Assembly: GCA_016720705.1 (NCBI GenBank)
Contig: JADKKB010000007.1
Location: forward strand, 186,001 to 250,000
Direction of reading: 5' to 3'
From: Chloracidobacterium sp.
Lineage (GTDB): Bacteria; Acidobacteriota; Blastocatellia; Pyrinomonadales; Pyrinomonadaceae
Length of the DNA: 64,000 nucleotides
Shown: piece by piece, positions 15,985 to 25,632 of the stretch
Layout of the letters: every line of letters begins with the position of its first letter
Position numbering within the stretch: the stretch's first letter is position 1
Made by a program: the position numbers and the translations under genes
Notes under the pieces: model-generated
What the model saw: only the letters and a program-made list of their open reading frames with translations
Told to the model about the DNA's origin: nothing
Database searches by the model: none

Positions 15985-18204
15985 ATGACAAACGAGGTTA
16001 CAACAGGAACTGAAGAAACGACCGCTGCAGAGACTTCAGTTGTGGATCAAACAGCAGCTTCAACAACACCGGCGGATATTACCGCCTCAGCCGAACCCGC
16101 CGCTCCGGCGACGGATGACGTTCAGAATGCGGGGGACATCGATTTCGGTGCGATCCTAGAGCAATTCGAACAGGAACAGACGATCTTCCATCCGGGCGAA
16201 CTGGTTGAAGGTAAGGTCGTTGGTATTTCTGATCGAGGGATTCTGATCGATTTTGGCTATAAGTCAGAGGGTATCGCTCCGGTCGAAGATTTCACCGGCG
16301 AAGACGGCAATTTGACCGTCAGCGTTGGAGATTCGGTCGAGGTCGTGCTTCGAAGCATGCATTCGGGCGACGGTCCGCCGCAATTATCACGGCACGATGC
16401 TCTCGCACGCAAGGCGTGGGACGTTGTTGAAAGGGCTTTTAACGAAGAAGCTACTGTAACCGGAATTGTCCTCGACAAAACCAAAGGCGGCCTGAGGGTG
16501 GACCTCGGCGGCATCGAAGCGTTCCTCCCCGGATCGCAGATCGACTCGCGTCCGATCCACAGTCTTGACCAGTACAAGGGTCAGGAGATCGAAGCAAAGA
16601 TCATCAAGTTTAGCCGACGCCGAAATAACGTCGTTCTTTCGCGTAAGGTACTCACCGACGAAGTCGTTGGAGTGCAGAAAGGAGAGACTCTAGCCCGTAT
16701 CGATATCGGGTATGTGATCGAAGGCACGATCAAGAACCTTACCGAATATGGTGCGTTTGTCGACATCGGCGGCATCGACGGCCTACTTCACGTAACAGAT
16801 ATGTCGTGGGGACGTTTGCATCACCCCGGTGACCTGTTCAAGGTCGGCGACCACATTCAGGTCAAGGTATTGAAGCTTGACCGTGAGAAAGAAAAGATCT
16901 CGCTTGGTTACAAGCAACTCCTGCCCGATCCGTGGTCAACGGTTATCGAGGTATACCCTGTTAACACAAAGGTTACGGGTAAAGTTTCGTCGGTCACCGA
17001 CTATGGTGTTTTTGTAGAACTAGAAGCCGGCGTCGAAGGCCTAGTGCACGTTTCCGAAATATCCTGGTCGCGTCGGGCTCAAAGTCCGAAGCGGATGTTT
17101 AATCGTAACGATGAGGTTGAGGTTCAGGTTTTGGGTGTTGACACGGTCGAGCGTCGCATCAGCCTTGGAATGAAACAGTTCCAAGAGAATCCTTGGGCAA
17201 CCGTGGACATTCGCTATCCGATCGGCACTAAGATCCACGGACGCGTACGCAACATCACTGATTTCGGAGCATTTGTCGAACTCGAGGAAGGTATTGACGG
17301 ACTCGTTCACGTTTCGGACATTACGTGGGCCAAGAAGATCAAACACCCGAAAGACGTACTGAAGAAGGACCAGGAAGTTGACGCGATCGTTACCAGCATT
17401 GACAAGCAGGGCCAGCGGCTCTCACTTTCGATGAAGGATCTTACGCCCAGTGCGTGGGAAGGCTTTGTCGCAACTCACCGCCCCGGTGATACGGTCCGCG
17501 GCAAGGTTTCACGCTTCACGAATTTCGGAATCTTTGTTGAACTTGGCGAAGGCCTCGAAGGACTCTGCCACATTTCTGAACTCTCTGACGACCGTGTCGA
17601 GCGTGCGGAAGACGTAGCTCAACTCGGTCAGGAAATGGATTTCAAGATCCTCCGAATCGAGCAGGCAGACCAGAAGATCGGACTTTCGGCACGTGCGGTC
17701 GGCAAGGAAGATGAACCGGTCGTTGATTCCAGAATGTACTCGACCGAAGCAAAGGGTGGAATGGCATCGCTCGGCGAACTTGCCAATTTGAGATTCGGCG
17801 GCGAGGCTGACGCATCTACTGAGGCTAAGGTTGAAGAAACGCCTGAAGAGAAAAAGGCTGCCAAGGTAGCCGCCAAAAAGGCGAAGGCCGAAGAGTTTGC
17901 GGCACGCGAAGCAGAAGCTCAGGTTGCAGAAGAACTTGCCGCCGCCTCTGCGGAAGATGAACCCGCCGTCGAAGAAGCAGTTGCTGAAGTATCTGCCGCA
18001 GATGAAACTGCTGAGGAAACGTCGGTTGCGATAGAATCGACCGAGGAAGAGTCAACTGCCGAGGAAACATCAGTTGAGACTCCGTCGGACGTATCGGCAG
18101 CGGTGGATTCGGAAGCGGCGGTTGATACGGCGGTCGAAGAAACGGTCGCCGAAGTTGACGCACCACCTGCCGAAGTCGAAGATTCAGACTCGCAGAAGGC
18201 CTAG
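15985..18204 (+). CDS. rpsA: 30S ribosomal protein S1
   Basis: S1 feeds mRNA to the small subunit. The 739-residue protein has six S1 (OB-fold) repeats between about residues 70 and 570; the last four are the strongest (for example TEYGAFVDIGGIDGLLHV, TDYGVFVELEAGVEGLVHV, TNFGIFVELGEGLEGLCHI). A Thr/Ala-rich acidic N-terminal extension of about 60 residues and an Ala/Glu/Val-rich acidic C-terminal tail of about 130 residues are unusual and probably disordered. The start lacks a well-spaced Shine-Dalgarno sequence, as in many rpsA genes, which depend on leader structure and autoregulation. It is followed by an HU gene. Confidence 0.96.
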   Translation: MTNEVTTGTEETTAAETSVVDQTAASTTPADITASAEPAAPATDDVQNAGDIDFGAILEQFEQEQTIFHPGELVEGKVVGISDRGILIDFGYKSEGIAPVEDFTGEDGNLTVSVGDSVEVVLRSMHSGDGPPQLSRHDALARKAWDVVERAFNEEATVTGIVLDKTKGGLRVDLGGIEAFLPGSQIDSRPIHSLDQYKGQEIEAKIIKFSRRRNNVVLSRKVLTDEVVGVQKGETLARIDIGYVIEGTIKNLTEYGAFVDIGGIDGLLHVTDMSWGRLHHPGDLFKVGDHIQVKVLKLDREKEKISLGYKQLLPDPWSTVIEVYPVNTKVTGKVSSVTDYGVFVELEAGVEGLVHVSEISWSRRAQSPKRMFNRNDEVEVQVLGVDTVERRISLGMKQFQENPWATVDIRYPIGTKIHGRVRNITDFGAFVELEEGIDGLVHVSDITWAKKIKHPKDVLKKDQEVDAIVTSIDKQGQRLSLSMKDLTPSAWEGFVATHRPGDTVRGKVSRFTNFGIFVELGEGLEGLCHISELSDDRVERAEDVAQLGQEMDFKILRIEQADQKIGLSARAVGKEDEPVVDSRMYSTEAKGGMASLGELANLRFGGEADASTEAKVEETPEEKKAAKVAAKKAKAEEFAAREAEAQVAEELAAASAEDEPAVEEAVAEVSAADETAEETSVAIESTEEESTAEETSVETPSDVSAAVDSEAAVDTAVEETVAEVDAPPAEVEDSDSQKA

Positions 18205-18246
18205 TTCAAGGGTATTTGGCAATAACACTCTGGAGAGCTATAGAAA

Positions 18247-18525
18247 ATGACAAAAGCTGATCTGGTAGAACGCGTCGCTCGCGAGGCGGATATGACCAAA
18301 AAGGATGCCGAACAGTTAGTCGAGATCATCTTCGACAGCATAACTGGAAGCCTGAATCGGGGCGAAAAGATCGAGCTTCGCGGGTTTGGTAGTTTTCGGG
18401 TTAGACAGCGTAATTCACGAAAAGGCCGAAATCCTAAGACCGGAGCGGCGGTAGAGATTCCGGCAAAACGTGTCGCATACTTCAAACCGGGCAAGGACCT
18501 TAAAGAACTTATCAACAAAGCATAG
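18247..18525 (+). CDS. HU/IHF-family DNA-binding protein
   Basis: A 92-residue nucleoid protein that bends DNA as a dimer. Residues show the family pattern: KADLVERVA start, the LNRGEKIELRGFGSFRVRQR block and the GRNPKTGAAVEIPAKRV arm, ending FKPGKDLKELINKA. The sequence looks closer to IHF-beta/HimD-type proteins than to classical HU, and rpsA-ihfB adjacency is known in proteobacteria. GGAG about 12 bases before the ATG is a reasonable ribosome-binding site. Confidence 0.95.
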   Translation: MTKADLVERVAREADMTKKDAEQLVEIIFDSITGSLNRGEKIELRGFGSFRVRQRNSRKGRNPKTGAAVEIPAKRVAYFKPGKDLKELINKA

Positions 18526-18541
18526 TTTAGGGAGTTAAGTC

Positions 18542-19033
18542 GTGGATGTACTCTGGAGTCCGTGGCGATATGATTATATAACAAAAGGCACGGTCCCAAT
18601 TTTAGAGGGCTGTGCCTTTTGCGGTATTCTTCACAACTCGGCCAGTGATGACGATAATTTTATTCTTCATCGGGCCGAGTTTAATTTTGTCATCCTCAAT
18701 ATATACCCGTATACGTCAGGCCATTTGATGGTCGTTCCCTACGCTCACCTTGACGGTCCGGACATCGCGGAAAGATGTTCAACAAATGAAATGATGGATC
18801 TCGTAAATCGATCCGTCACCGCCATAAAATCTGTCTATCGGCCTGATGGAGTAAATCTCGGTATGAATCTCGGTAAAGCCGCCGGTGCCGGCGTTGCCGA
18901 ACACTATCATATGCACGTTCTCCCGCGTTGGGTCGGGGACGTCAACTTTATGACCGCAATCGGACAGACGCGCACTATACCCGAGGCACTTACCTCCACC
19001 TTTGAAAAGTTACGGAATAAATTTGGCGAGTAA
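18542..19033 (+). CDS. HIT-family nucleotide hydrolase or Ap4A phosphorylase-like protein
   Basis: The 163-residue protein has the HIT signature HYHMHVL (His-x-His-x-His) followed by PRWVGDVNFM, and an N-terminal WSPWRYDYI block with CAFCGIL (CxxC), typical of the Ap4A phosphorylase/ATP adenylyltransferase-like branch. These enzymes act on dinucleoside polyphosphates or nucleoside monophosphate derivatives. I use the GTG at 18542 because GGGAG lies 8-10 bases upstream and the WSPWRY motif requires an early start. It follows the HU gene by 16 bp and is probably co-transcribed. Confidence 0.9.
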   Translation: MDVLWSPWRYDYITKGTVPILEGCAFCGILHNSASDDDNFILHRAEFNFVILNIYPYTSGHLMVVPYAHLDGPDIAERCSTNEMMDLVNRSVTAIKSVYRPDGVNLGMNLGKAAGAGVAEHYHMHVLPRWVGDVNFMTAIGQTRTIPEALTSTFEKLRNKFGE

Positions 19034-19081
19034 ACGAATCGACTACATCAGTACCGATCAGAGCACTTTGGTAGGACTGTT

Positions 19082-21505
19082 CTAAGCAGGTTCAACAGTC
19101 CTGTCGATCGCTTCATCTTCGATCTCGCCGCCGAGGCTAACCGGAATATCTGCCGGATTCGCGTATTTGAATCCCCGCTCCTCACTATCGATCTCAGCCT
19201 GTGGAAATTTGAACTGGCCCGAATTTGGCGGCACATAACCGGGATAATCAACCCGCGAATGATAGATCGCCACAAGTGACCTTATCATTGATTCTCGTAT
19301 CTGTGTCAGTTCCCTCAATGTCAGATCGCATTCGTCGAGTTGATCGTCCTGCAGGATGGCATCAATGATCTTGGTCACGATAAATCTGATATTTTCCGGT
19401 GTCGGCTCAGCCAAACTCCGTGCTCCGGCCTCGCACGAATCTGCGATCATCATTATTGCCGCCTCTTTGAACTGCGGTTTTGGGCCGGGATATCTAAAGT
19501 CGTTTTCGGATATATCAGCATCGTCGTGCGCCTCCGCTTGTGCCTTTTTCAGAAAGTAATGCAGGGTACGTGTTCCGTGATGTTGCGGAATGAAGTCGAT
19601 GATCCGCTGAGGAAGCCCCATTTCCTTGCCGAGCTTCATTCCATAGGTGACGTGACTGATTATGATCTTGGCACTCTGTGTTGGCTTCAACCGGTCGTGC
19701 GGGTTCTTAGCGAGTTGATTTTCGACAAAATGTTCAGGAGCCGCGGTCTTTCCGATATCATGGTAGAGGGCACCGATGCGTGCCAGTAGTCCATTTCCGC
19801 CCACCACACGGCAGGCTTCTTCGGAAAGCTGTCCGACGGCGTGCGAATGCTGATTAGTCCCCGGAGCACGCATCGCTAACTGGCCGAGCACCGGCAGGTC
19901 CGCATTCGATAATTCCAGTAACTTTACATCGGTCAAAATGCCGAACGACGTTTCGCATATCGGTAATAAAACGGCAGTGACTGCTGCCGTCATTATACCG
20001 CTGGCCAGGGCACAGGCGGCGGCTAAGAGGATGGTATTCAATACGATAGGCTGTTGGCTAAACGCGATCAGTGCCAACGCAAGCCCGACGCTTACAGCAC
20101 CGACGAGCGCTCCCGCTATCGTAACGGTTTGGCGGCTTCGATATCGTCCGATCCCATATACTGCCACCGAGGATGCAAGTGCTGCGTAAACTGCAAATTC
20201 CAGCCCTCGCGGGGCAAGGAATCCCGCGATCATGGCAGTCATAAGTCCGGTGAAGAGTGCCGTTGGCCGATCGGCCAAAAGTGTCATCAAAAGACTGCCG
20301 GTTGCAAACGGCACCGCGAACGCCCATATCATCGGGTCATTTAGCGGAGCCTTGATGTTCTGTATGGCCGTAAAATCGACGAGGCGAAAGAAAACTGCCA
20401 TCAATGCAGTTTGAACAAGAACCACAAATCCAAGTAATGCAAAAGTCTTTCGCGGTGAAAGGGCAAGACGCGGCACGATTCCCCGGTTCTGAATAAACTT
20501 CCACGCGACCCAAAATAGTCCGGATATCAAGATCAGAACTCCAACAAATCGATTTAGCTGTCGTGTAGAAGTTGCGTAATTCCGGATCGCGGCGATCTTA
20601 GACAGCATCGGCTGGGTAATTATGTCGCCCTCGTCAACGATCTTTTGACCACGCTTTAATGAAATTGTCTTCGGCTCGACGCTGTCGGCCGCGCTGTTTC
20701 GAGCGGTTTCAGTAGCGACGCTGTCATATGCCACGCTTGGCTCTACCAGGATCTCCGCCGCTATATAAAAGGCGTCGACCTCTTTAGGTGCCAAACTTTT
20801 GATCGACGTTAGCCTTGTCTTGAGCTTTTCGCGGGCGGCGGACAGTGGGGTCCAATTACTTTCCGGCATTTTTACGGTCGACTGCTGATTTGGCTTGGCC
20901 CGATCAAAAACAAAGACCTCGCTTTGAAAATACTGTCTGTCGGAGTCATCGAAAATATATCCCTCGGAGGATTCTTTCAGCGCACTTTGAACAGCTTCGA
21001 TCTCGTTTCGGCTATACGTTCTCGCAGCTAGAGTTTTCCCGACCTCCGGGCCTCCCGCACCTGACCAATGTGTTTCTGATTTAGCATCAGAGTTTGAGGG
21101 TTTAGTCTTTACCGGTTCGTCTCCGTGCCTTTGCAACTTCTCCCACGAGGACAAGAACCTTTGTACTGCCTGATCTGATTTATTTGACTCGTACCGAAAG
21201 ATCGGTTTAACGGCATTCCTGGCTTCGATCCGTAACCTTTCGGACTCTTCTACGTCGGCGAAGAAAACATCGGCCGGTGCGATGATACTCTCGCGTGCGA
21301 TCTCGCCTTCTTTGTAAGCCTGCTCACTTGACGCTCGCCAAAGCGGGTTGTGAATCAAAAGCGTTGTAAATAGACATAGACCTACAAAGCCGGCCCAGAA
21401 CTGCTGATCCGCAGAAAGTCGGCCGAACGGCTTCGCTAAAAGTGCGACGACCTTTTCACGGCGCCGTGCGAACGGCGTTTTCATATCCTGGATCCGCTTA
21501 CTCAT
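19082..21505 (-). CDS. pgpH: 7TM-HD cyclic-di-AMP phosphodiesterase, PgpH type
   Basis: The 807-residue protein has one N-terminal membrane segment (WAGFVGLCLFTTLLI), a large extracytoplasmic 7TMR-HDED region (about residues 60-320), seven membrane segments (about 320-560) and a cytoplasmic HD domain with GALYHDIGKTAAPEHF plus HQHSHAVGQLSEE and PQHHGTRTL metal ligands. PgpH-type HD proteins hydrolyse c-di-AMP to pApA. The frame is open to 21568, but ATG 21505 starts 8 bp after the hflX stop and is consistent with coupling. The operon with hflX is leftward. Confidence 0.9.
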   Translation of the reverse strand: MSKRIQDMKTPFARRREKVVALLAKPFGRLSADQQFWAGFVGLCLFTTLLIHNPLWRASSEQAYKEGEIARESIIAPADVFFADVEESERLRIEARNAVKPIFRYESNKSDQAVQRFLSSWEKLQRHGDEPVKTKPSNSDAKSETHWSGAGGPEVGKTLAARTYSRNEIEAVQSALKESSEGYIFDDSDRQYFQSEVFVFDRAKPNQQSTVKMPESNWTPLSAAREKLKTRLTSIKSLAPKEVDAFYIAAEILVEPSVAYDSVATETARNSAADSVEPKTISLKRGQKIVDEGDIITQPMLSKIAAIRNYATSTRQLNRFVGVLILISGLFWVAWKFIQNRGIVPRLALSPRKTFALLGFVVLVQTALMAVFFRLVDFTAIQNIKAPLNDPMIWAFAVPFATGSLLMTLLADRPTALFTGLMTAMIAGFLAPRGLEFAVYAALASSVAVYGIGRYRSRQTVTIAGALVGAVSVGLALALIAFSQQPIVLNTILLAAACALASGIMTAAVTAVLLPICETSFGILTDVKLLELSNADLPVLGQLAMRAPGTNQHSHAVGQLSEEACRVVGGNGLLARIGALYHDIGKTAAPEHFVENQLAKNPHDRLKPTQSAKIIISHVTYGMKLGKEMGLPQRIIDFIPQHHGTRTLHYFLKKAQAEAHDDADISENDFRYPGPKPQFKEAAIMMIADSCEAGARSLAEPTPENIRFIVTKIIDAILQDDQLDECDLTLRELTQIRESMIRSLVAIYHSRVDYPGYVPPNSGQFKFPQAEIDSEERGFKYANPADIPVSLGGEIEDEAIDRTVEPA

Positions 21506-21512
21506 TATCGTT

Positions 21513-23294
21513 CTATGCTTCGACCCCGATCGGTTCCGGAATGCCGGATTCCTCACTAACCGGTTCACCGTATTGGGGCCGCGGTACCGAAATTATGTCA
21601 CCGATGGCCTCGACCATTGGCCGCAATGTTTCACGACGAATAGCTGAAATTGCCACGCTATGTTTACCACTTTCAAGTTCGATCTGTCTTGCCAGTCGTT
21701 CGATCTCTTGCTCCGGCAGCAGATCTGACTTATTCGAGACGATAAGTTGTGGTATCTCGTTGTAGTCGAGATCGTTCAGTATCTTTCCGACTGAATCGAT
21801 CTGCTGACGTACTCTCGGATTTGACGCGTCGACCACGTGTATCAATAGATCGCTGTCCGAAATCTCTTCGAGCGTTGCCCGAAACGCTGAGACCAATGCC
21901 TCGGGCAGATCCCGAATAAAACCGACGGTATCATTTATGATAACTTCCTGATCATAAGGAAGCCTCAGGCGTCTTGATGTCGGATCAAGTGTCGCGAACA
22001 TCTTTTGTTCAGCAAATACGGAGCTCTGGGTCAGGCTGTTGAGCAACGTCGATTTACCTGCGTTAGTATATCCCACGAGCGAGATGATCGGCAGATGTTT
22101 CTGTACCCGCCTTTTACGTCTTTCTTGCCGCTGATGGCCGAGGTTATCAACCTGTCTTTCCAATTGAGCGATACGGTCGCGAACACGCCTTCGGTCAGTT
22201 TCGAGCTTAGTCTCGCCCGGTCCGCGGCCGCCGATACCGCCCGCTAACCTCGAAAATGCCGAGTTTTGCCCGATGACCAACCGAGGCAGAAGGTATTTCA
22301 ACTGCGCCAATTCCACCTGTAGCTTGCCCTCACGACTCTGTGCACGCTGCGCAAAAATGTCCAAAATTAGCTGTGGTCGGTCTATTACCTTCAATTCGGT
22401 TGCATCACTCAGGCTACGTACCTGTGCCGGTGAAAGCTCGGTGTCAAAAACCAAAATATCTGCCCCGAGTCGCATCGATCGAATCAGAAGTTCGTCCAAC
22501 TTGCCTTTTCCGAGAACGGTTTTCGGGTCGATCCGCGGGCGGCGCTGAATGATCGTATCGAGGATCACGACATCGGCGGAAGCGGCAAGTTCATTCAATT
22601 CGGCGATCGACTCCTCCGCTAATTCGACGTCTCCGGTAGTCACCCCAACAAGGATCGCTCGATCGCGGCCAGTTTGGCGTGTCCGCGCGGTTAACCGTAT
22701 TCGGGCCATTTCATCCTCGAGTGAGTTGATCAGAGAGATGAAATCCGTATCGAGTAGTGACGGGATATTCGGTTCGAGAAATTCGTAAGGTAGCGATTGA
22801 GCCTCAGCCTCAAGATTCTCAGCGTTCGTCGGCACAAGGTGAGCCGAGTAGACCAAACCAGGCAGTCCGCCCTTTCGTTCGACCTGGATTATCGACATCA
22901 GATCTAACCGTAGAAGTGCCAAGTCTGTGAGATCGTCCTGCGTAAGTTTTTCGCCAAGCAAATGTGTATGTACGCATCGCAGACCTCGGAAACGGTCTTC
23001 CGACACTCGGGCACGTCCAAAATCAGGTAATTCGATCCCCTTTGCAGTACCAACCATTACATATTCGATCTGTCCTTTTCGATTGATGAGAACTCCAACC
23101 TGCCGACCGGTTTCGTGCGATATCTCCGACATTTGCCGCGCGAGTTCGGGTGAAACGATCGCATCAGGCGCGATCCGACGGGTACCGAGCTTTTCGATAC
23201 GTTTTAATTGATTATGCTTGAGGCCGCGAGTAAAGCCGTGAACTATATTAATATCGTCAAAAACCTCCGTCCGAATGCTGATTATAACATTCAC
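21513..23294 (-). CDS. hflX: Ribosome-associated GTPase HflX
   Basis: HflX binds the 50S subunit and splits stalled or heat-damaged ribosomes. The 593-residue protein has an extended N-terminal region (HGFTRGLKHNQLKRIEKLGTR onward), the HflX domain (VDNLGHQRQERRKRR), a glycine-rich linker (RLAGGIGGRGPGETKLE) and a G domain: G1 VGYTNAGKSTLLN, G3 NDTVGFIRDLP, G4 SNKSD and G5 SAIR. It is longer than the E. coli protein (426) because of the N-terminal part, as in many non-proteobacterial members. It is the first gene of a pair with pgpH and is divergent from the LexA-like gene. Confidence 0.95.
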   Translation of the reverse strand: MNVIISIRTEVFDDINIVHGFTRGLKHNQLKRIEKLGTRRIAPDAIVSPELARQMSEISHETGRQVGVLINRKGQIEYVMVGTAKGIELPDFGRARVSEDRFRGLRCVHTHLLGEKLTQDDLTDLALLRLDLMSIIQVERKGGLPGLVYSAHLVPTNAENLEAEAQSLPYEFLEPNIPSLLDTDFISLINSLEDEMARIRLTARTRQTGRDRAILVGVTTGDVELAEESIAELNELAASADVVILDTIIQRRPRIDPKTVLGKGKLDELLIRSMRLGADILVFDTELSPAQVRSLSDATELKVIDRPQLILDIFAQRAQSREGKLQVELAQLKYLLPRLVIGQNSAFSRLAGGIGGRGPGETKLETDRRRVRDRIAQLERQVDNLGHQRQERRKRRVQKHLPIISLVGYTNAGKSTLLNSLTQSSVFAEQKMFATLDPTSRRLRLPYDQEVIINDTVGFIRDLPEALVSAFRATLEEISDSDLLIHVVDASNPRVRQQIDSVGKILNDLDYNEIPQLIVSNKSDLLPEQEIERLARQIELESGKHSVAISAIRRETLRPMVEAIGDIISVPRPQYGEPVSEESGIPEPIGVEA

Positions 23295-23365
23295 GAGTCA
23301 GCTTTTGTTTGGGAGCAGTGCCTTCCGATAATAAATGTCGCATCGTCGATGTTACAATTCACGGT

Positions 23366-23995
23366 ATGCAGGCTCGGACGCGTCGACAGCGGGAGGTCCT
23401 CGACTTCATCAAAGGATTTATTGATTCGCACGGTTATCGGCCATCATATGCCTTGATCGCACGAAATTTCGGCTTGAGATCGCGGTCCGGAATCGTCCGA
23501 ATAATATCCGAACTTGAATCCCAGGGGCTTCTATCCCGTGAACGGTCGGACGGCCATTTTTCGATCGAGGTCGGAGCGTCAGATCGTAACCAAGTCCCGT
23601 CAGGAGGAGTCCAGATCGATTGGTTGGAGGCACCCTTCGAAGGTCATCGTGAACCGTGGGAAAAGCGGCCTGTGGTCTTGCCGGAGTTTATGCTCGGATA
23701 TCAAACGGCATCGCGTATACGGGCATATCGTGTCCTTGACCGCTCACTTGAGGCTTCCGGTATTAAGGAAGACGATATTGCTCTGATCGAACTTCGTAAA
23801 TTCGTTCGCGACGGAACTATCGTAGTCGCAGTTGTGGACGGCACTACGACCTTCCTTCGCAAATACTATCGAAAGGGCTCGGACATCGAACTTCGTTCAG
23901 CAGGGTTTGGTGGGGAGGACGAGAGTATACGCCGGCCGGCAGACCACGTCGAGATATTAGGCATTTACCGGACCCATATCAGGCCGATCACTTAG
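23366..23995 (+). CDS. LexA-like repressor with altered autocleavage residues
   Basis: The 209-residue product has the LexA winged-helix opening (MQARTRRQREVLDFIKGFID, GYRPSYALIARNFGLRSRSG) and a C-terminal S24-type beta domain. The Ser of LexA aligns with S127 in LDRSLEASGI, but the Lys aligns with R165 (the next residue is Lys), and the Ala-Gly cleavage site aligns with E92-G93 in EAPFEG. It may therefore be a non-cleavable paralog. The ATG at 23366 places the HTH at the LexA start; the frame is open to 23309. A TGTTACAAT extended -10 box lies only 8 bases upstream of the ATG, suggesting a very short leader. Divergent from hflX. Confidence 0.8.
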   Translation: MQARTRRQREVLDFIKGFIDSHGYRPSYALIARNFGLRSRSGIVRIISELESQGLLSRERSDGHFSIEVGASDRNQVPSGGVQIDWLEAPFEGHREPWEKRPVVLPEFMLGYQTASRIRAYRVLDRSLEASGIKEDDIALIELRKFVRDGTIVVAVVDGTTTFLRKYYRKGSDIELRSAGFGGEDESIRRPADHVEILGIYRTHIRPIT

Positions 23996-24130
23996 CAAGC
24001 ACAATTATCCCGTCCCCAACCCTTTCATTGCCCACCGCTAGTTTGCCCTCGAACGAGTTTTTCGTCATACTTTTCAATTCGCAGTCTAACGTTTCCGTTT
24101 CACTTTGGAACGGAGACCCAAACGCATCAT

Positions 24131-25570
24131 ATGAGCCACACACCAACACCAAACGCAAGTTACAGTCTTACCCTCCGAGTTCGCATCCAAAACCGTCCGG
24201 GAAAGCTCGGCGAGATAACTACCGCTATCGGACACGCCGGCGGAGATATCGAGGGCATCGACATTGTCAGCGTCGGAAAGGACTTCTTGATCCGGGATAT
24301 CACTGTAAATGCCGCAAGCGAAGCACATTCTAACGAAATAGTTGATTCGGCCCGCGTTATCGACGGCGTCGAGGTCGTTCACGTATCTGACCGTACGTTC
24401 CTTATGCATCTTGGCGGCAAGATCGAGATCACATCTAAGATGCAGTTAAAGACGCGTTCCGACCTCTCGATGGCCTATACGCCCGGCGTTGCCCGCGTAT
24501 GCCAGGCGATCGAAAAGGATCCGGAAAAGGTCTACAATCTCACGATCAAAAAGAATACGGTCGCGGTTGTTTCGGACGGCACTGCCGTACTCGGCCTCGG
24601 CGACATTGGGCCGGCTGCCGCAATGCCTGTAATGGAAGGCAAATGCCAGCTCTTTAAGGAGTTTGGCGGCGTCGATGCGTTCCCGATCTGCTTGAATACG
24701 AAAGACCCTCACGAGATCATCGAGACCATCAAGAATATCTCTGTTGCATTTGGCGGAATAAACCTGGAGGACATTTCAGCCCCAAGGTGCTTTGAGATCG
24801 AGGATCGCCTTAAAGAGGAGTTGGATATTCCGGTCTTTCACGACGACCAGCACGGGACTGCTGTCGTCGTGCTTGCCGCTCTCATAAATGCATTAAAGAT
24901 CGTGGGCAAAAAGATGGAAGACGTCAAGGTCGTCGTTAATGGAATCGGCGCCGCTGGCGTCGCGTGCTCTAAGATCGTGATGGCGGCCGGTGTCAAGAAT
25001 ATAATTGGCTGTGACACGACCGGAGCCATTTACAATGGTCGAAAAGAAAATATGAATTGGGTTAAGGACTGGTATGCCCGAAATACTAATCCGGAAAATG
25101 AGAAAGGTACGATCCACGAAGTGATCAAAGGTGCAGACGTCTTTTTAGGACTGTCGGCCCCAGGCGTCATTGACGAGAGCGATCTGGCCGAGATGGCCAA
25201 GGACCCGATCGTTTTTGCGATGGCCAATCCGACCCCCGAAATAATGCCGGAAGATGCCGTAGGGCTTGTCGCCGTAATGGCAACCGGCCGTTCGGATTAT
25301 CCGAATCAGATCAACAATGTTCTGTGTTTTCCGGGCATCTTTCGCGGGGCGTTGAATTGCCGTGCATCGCGCATCAACGAAGATATGAAACTAGCGGCAG
25401 CACACGCCATCGCGGAGATCATCGGGCCAGATGAATTGCATCCGGACTATATTATTCCGTCTGTGTTTGACCGTCGCGTTGGCGAGGCGGTAGCGGCACG
25501 TGTAGAGGAAGCCGCGTATCGCACCGGTGTAGCACGGCGGCACCGATCGGCAGCAGACTCCGAATTTTAG
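24131..25570 (+). CDS. NAD(P)-dependent malic enzyme with N-terminal ACT domain
   Basis: Malic enzyme decarboxylates malate to pyruvate. The 479-residue protein has an ACT regulatory domain at about residues 10-85 (TLRVRIQNRPGKLGEI), then malic domains: LSMAYTPGVARVCQAI, SDGTAVLGLGDIGPAAAMPVMEGK, the metal-binding EDISAPRCFEIE and PVFHDDQHGTAVVVLAAL, and a Rossmann segment VVNGIGAAGVACSKI. The ACT fusion implies amino-acid or small-ligand control. It follows the LexA-like gene by 135 bp; the reading frame is clean. Confidence 0.95.
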   Translation: MSHTPTPNASYSLTLRVRIQNRPGKLGEITTAIGHAGGDIEGIDIVSVGKDFLIRDITVNAASEAHSNEIVDSARVIDGVEVVHVSDRTFLMHLGGKIEITSKMQLKTRSDLSMAYTPGVARVCQAIEKDPEKVYNLTIKKNTVAVVSDGTAVLGLGDIGPAAAMPVMEGKCQLFKEFGGVDAFPICLNTKDPHEIIETIKNISVAFGGINLEDISAPRCFEIEDRLKEELDIPVFHDDQHGTAVVVLAALINALKIVGKKMEDVKVVVNGIGAAGVACSKIVMAAGVKNIIGCDTTGAIYNGRKENMNWVKDWYARNTNPENEKGTIHEVIKGADVFLGLSAPGVIDESDLAEMAKDPIVFAMANPTPEIMPEDAVGLVAVMATGRSDYPNQINNVLCFPGIFRGALNCRASRINEDMKLAAAHAIAEIIGPDELHPDYIIPSVFDRRVGEAVAARVEEAAYRTGVARRHRSAADSEF

Positions 25571-25632
25571 TCCGCCGCGACAAAAGTCTTACATTCAAAC
25601 GAGTAATTGTCTGATATCATCTTTGAAGTAGG

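Noticed and set aside
17825..18166. Leftward open frame rich in Pro, Gln and Leu
   Set aside because: Shadow of the Ala/Glu-rich S1 tail.
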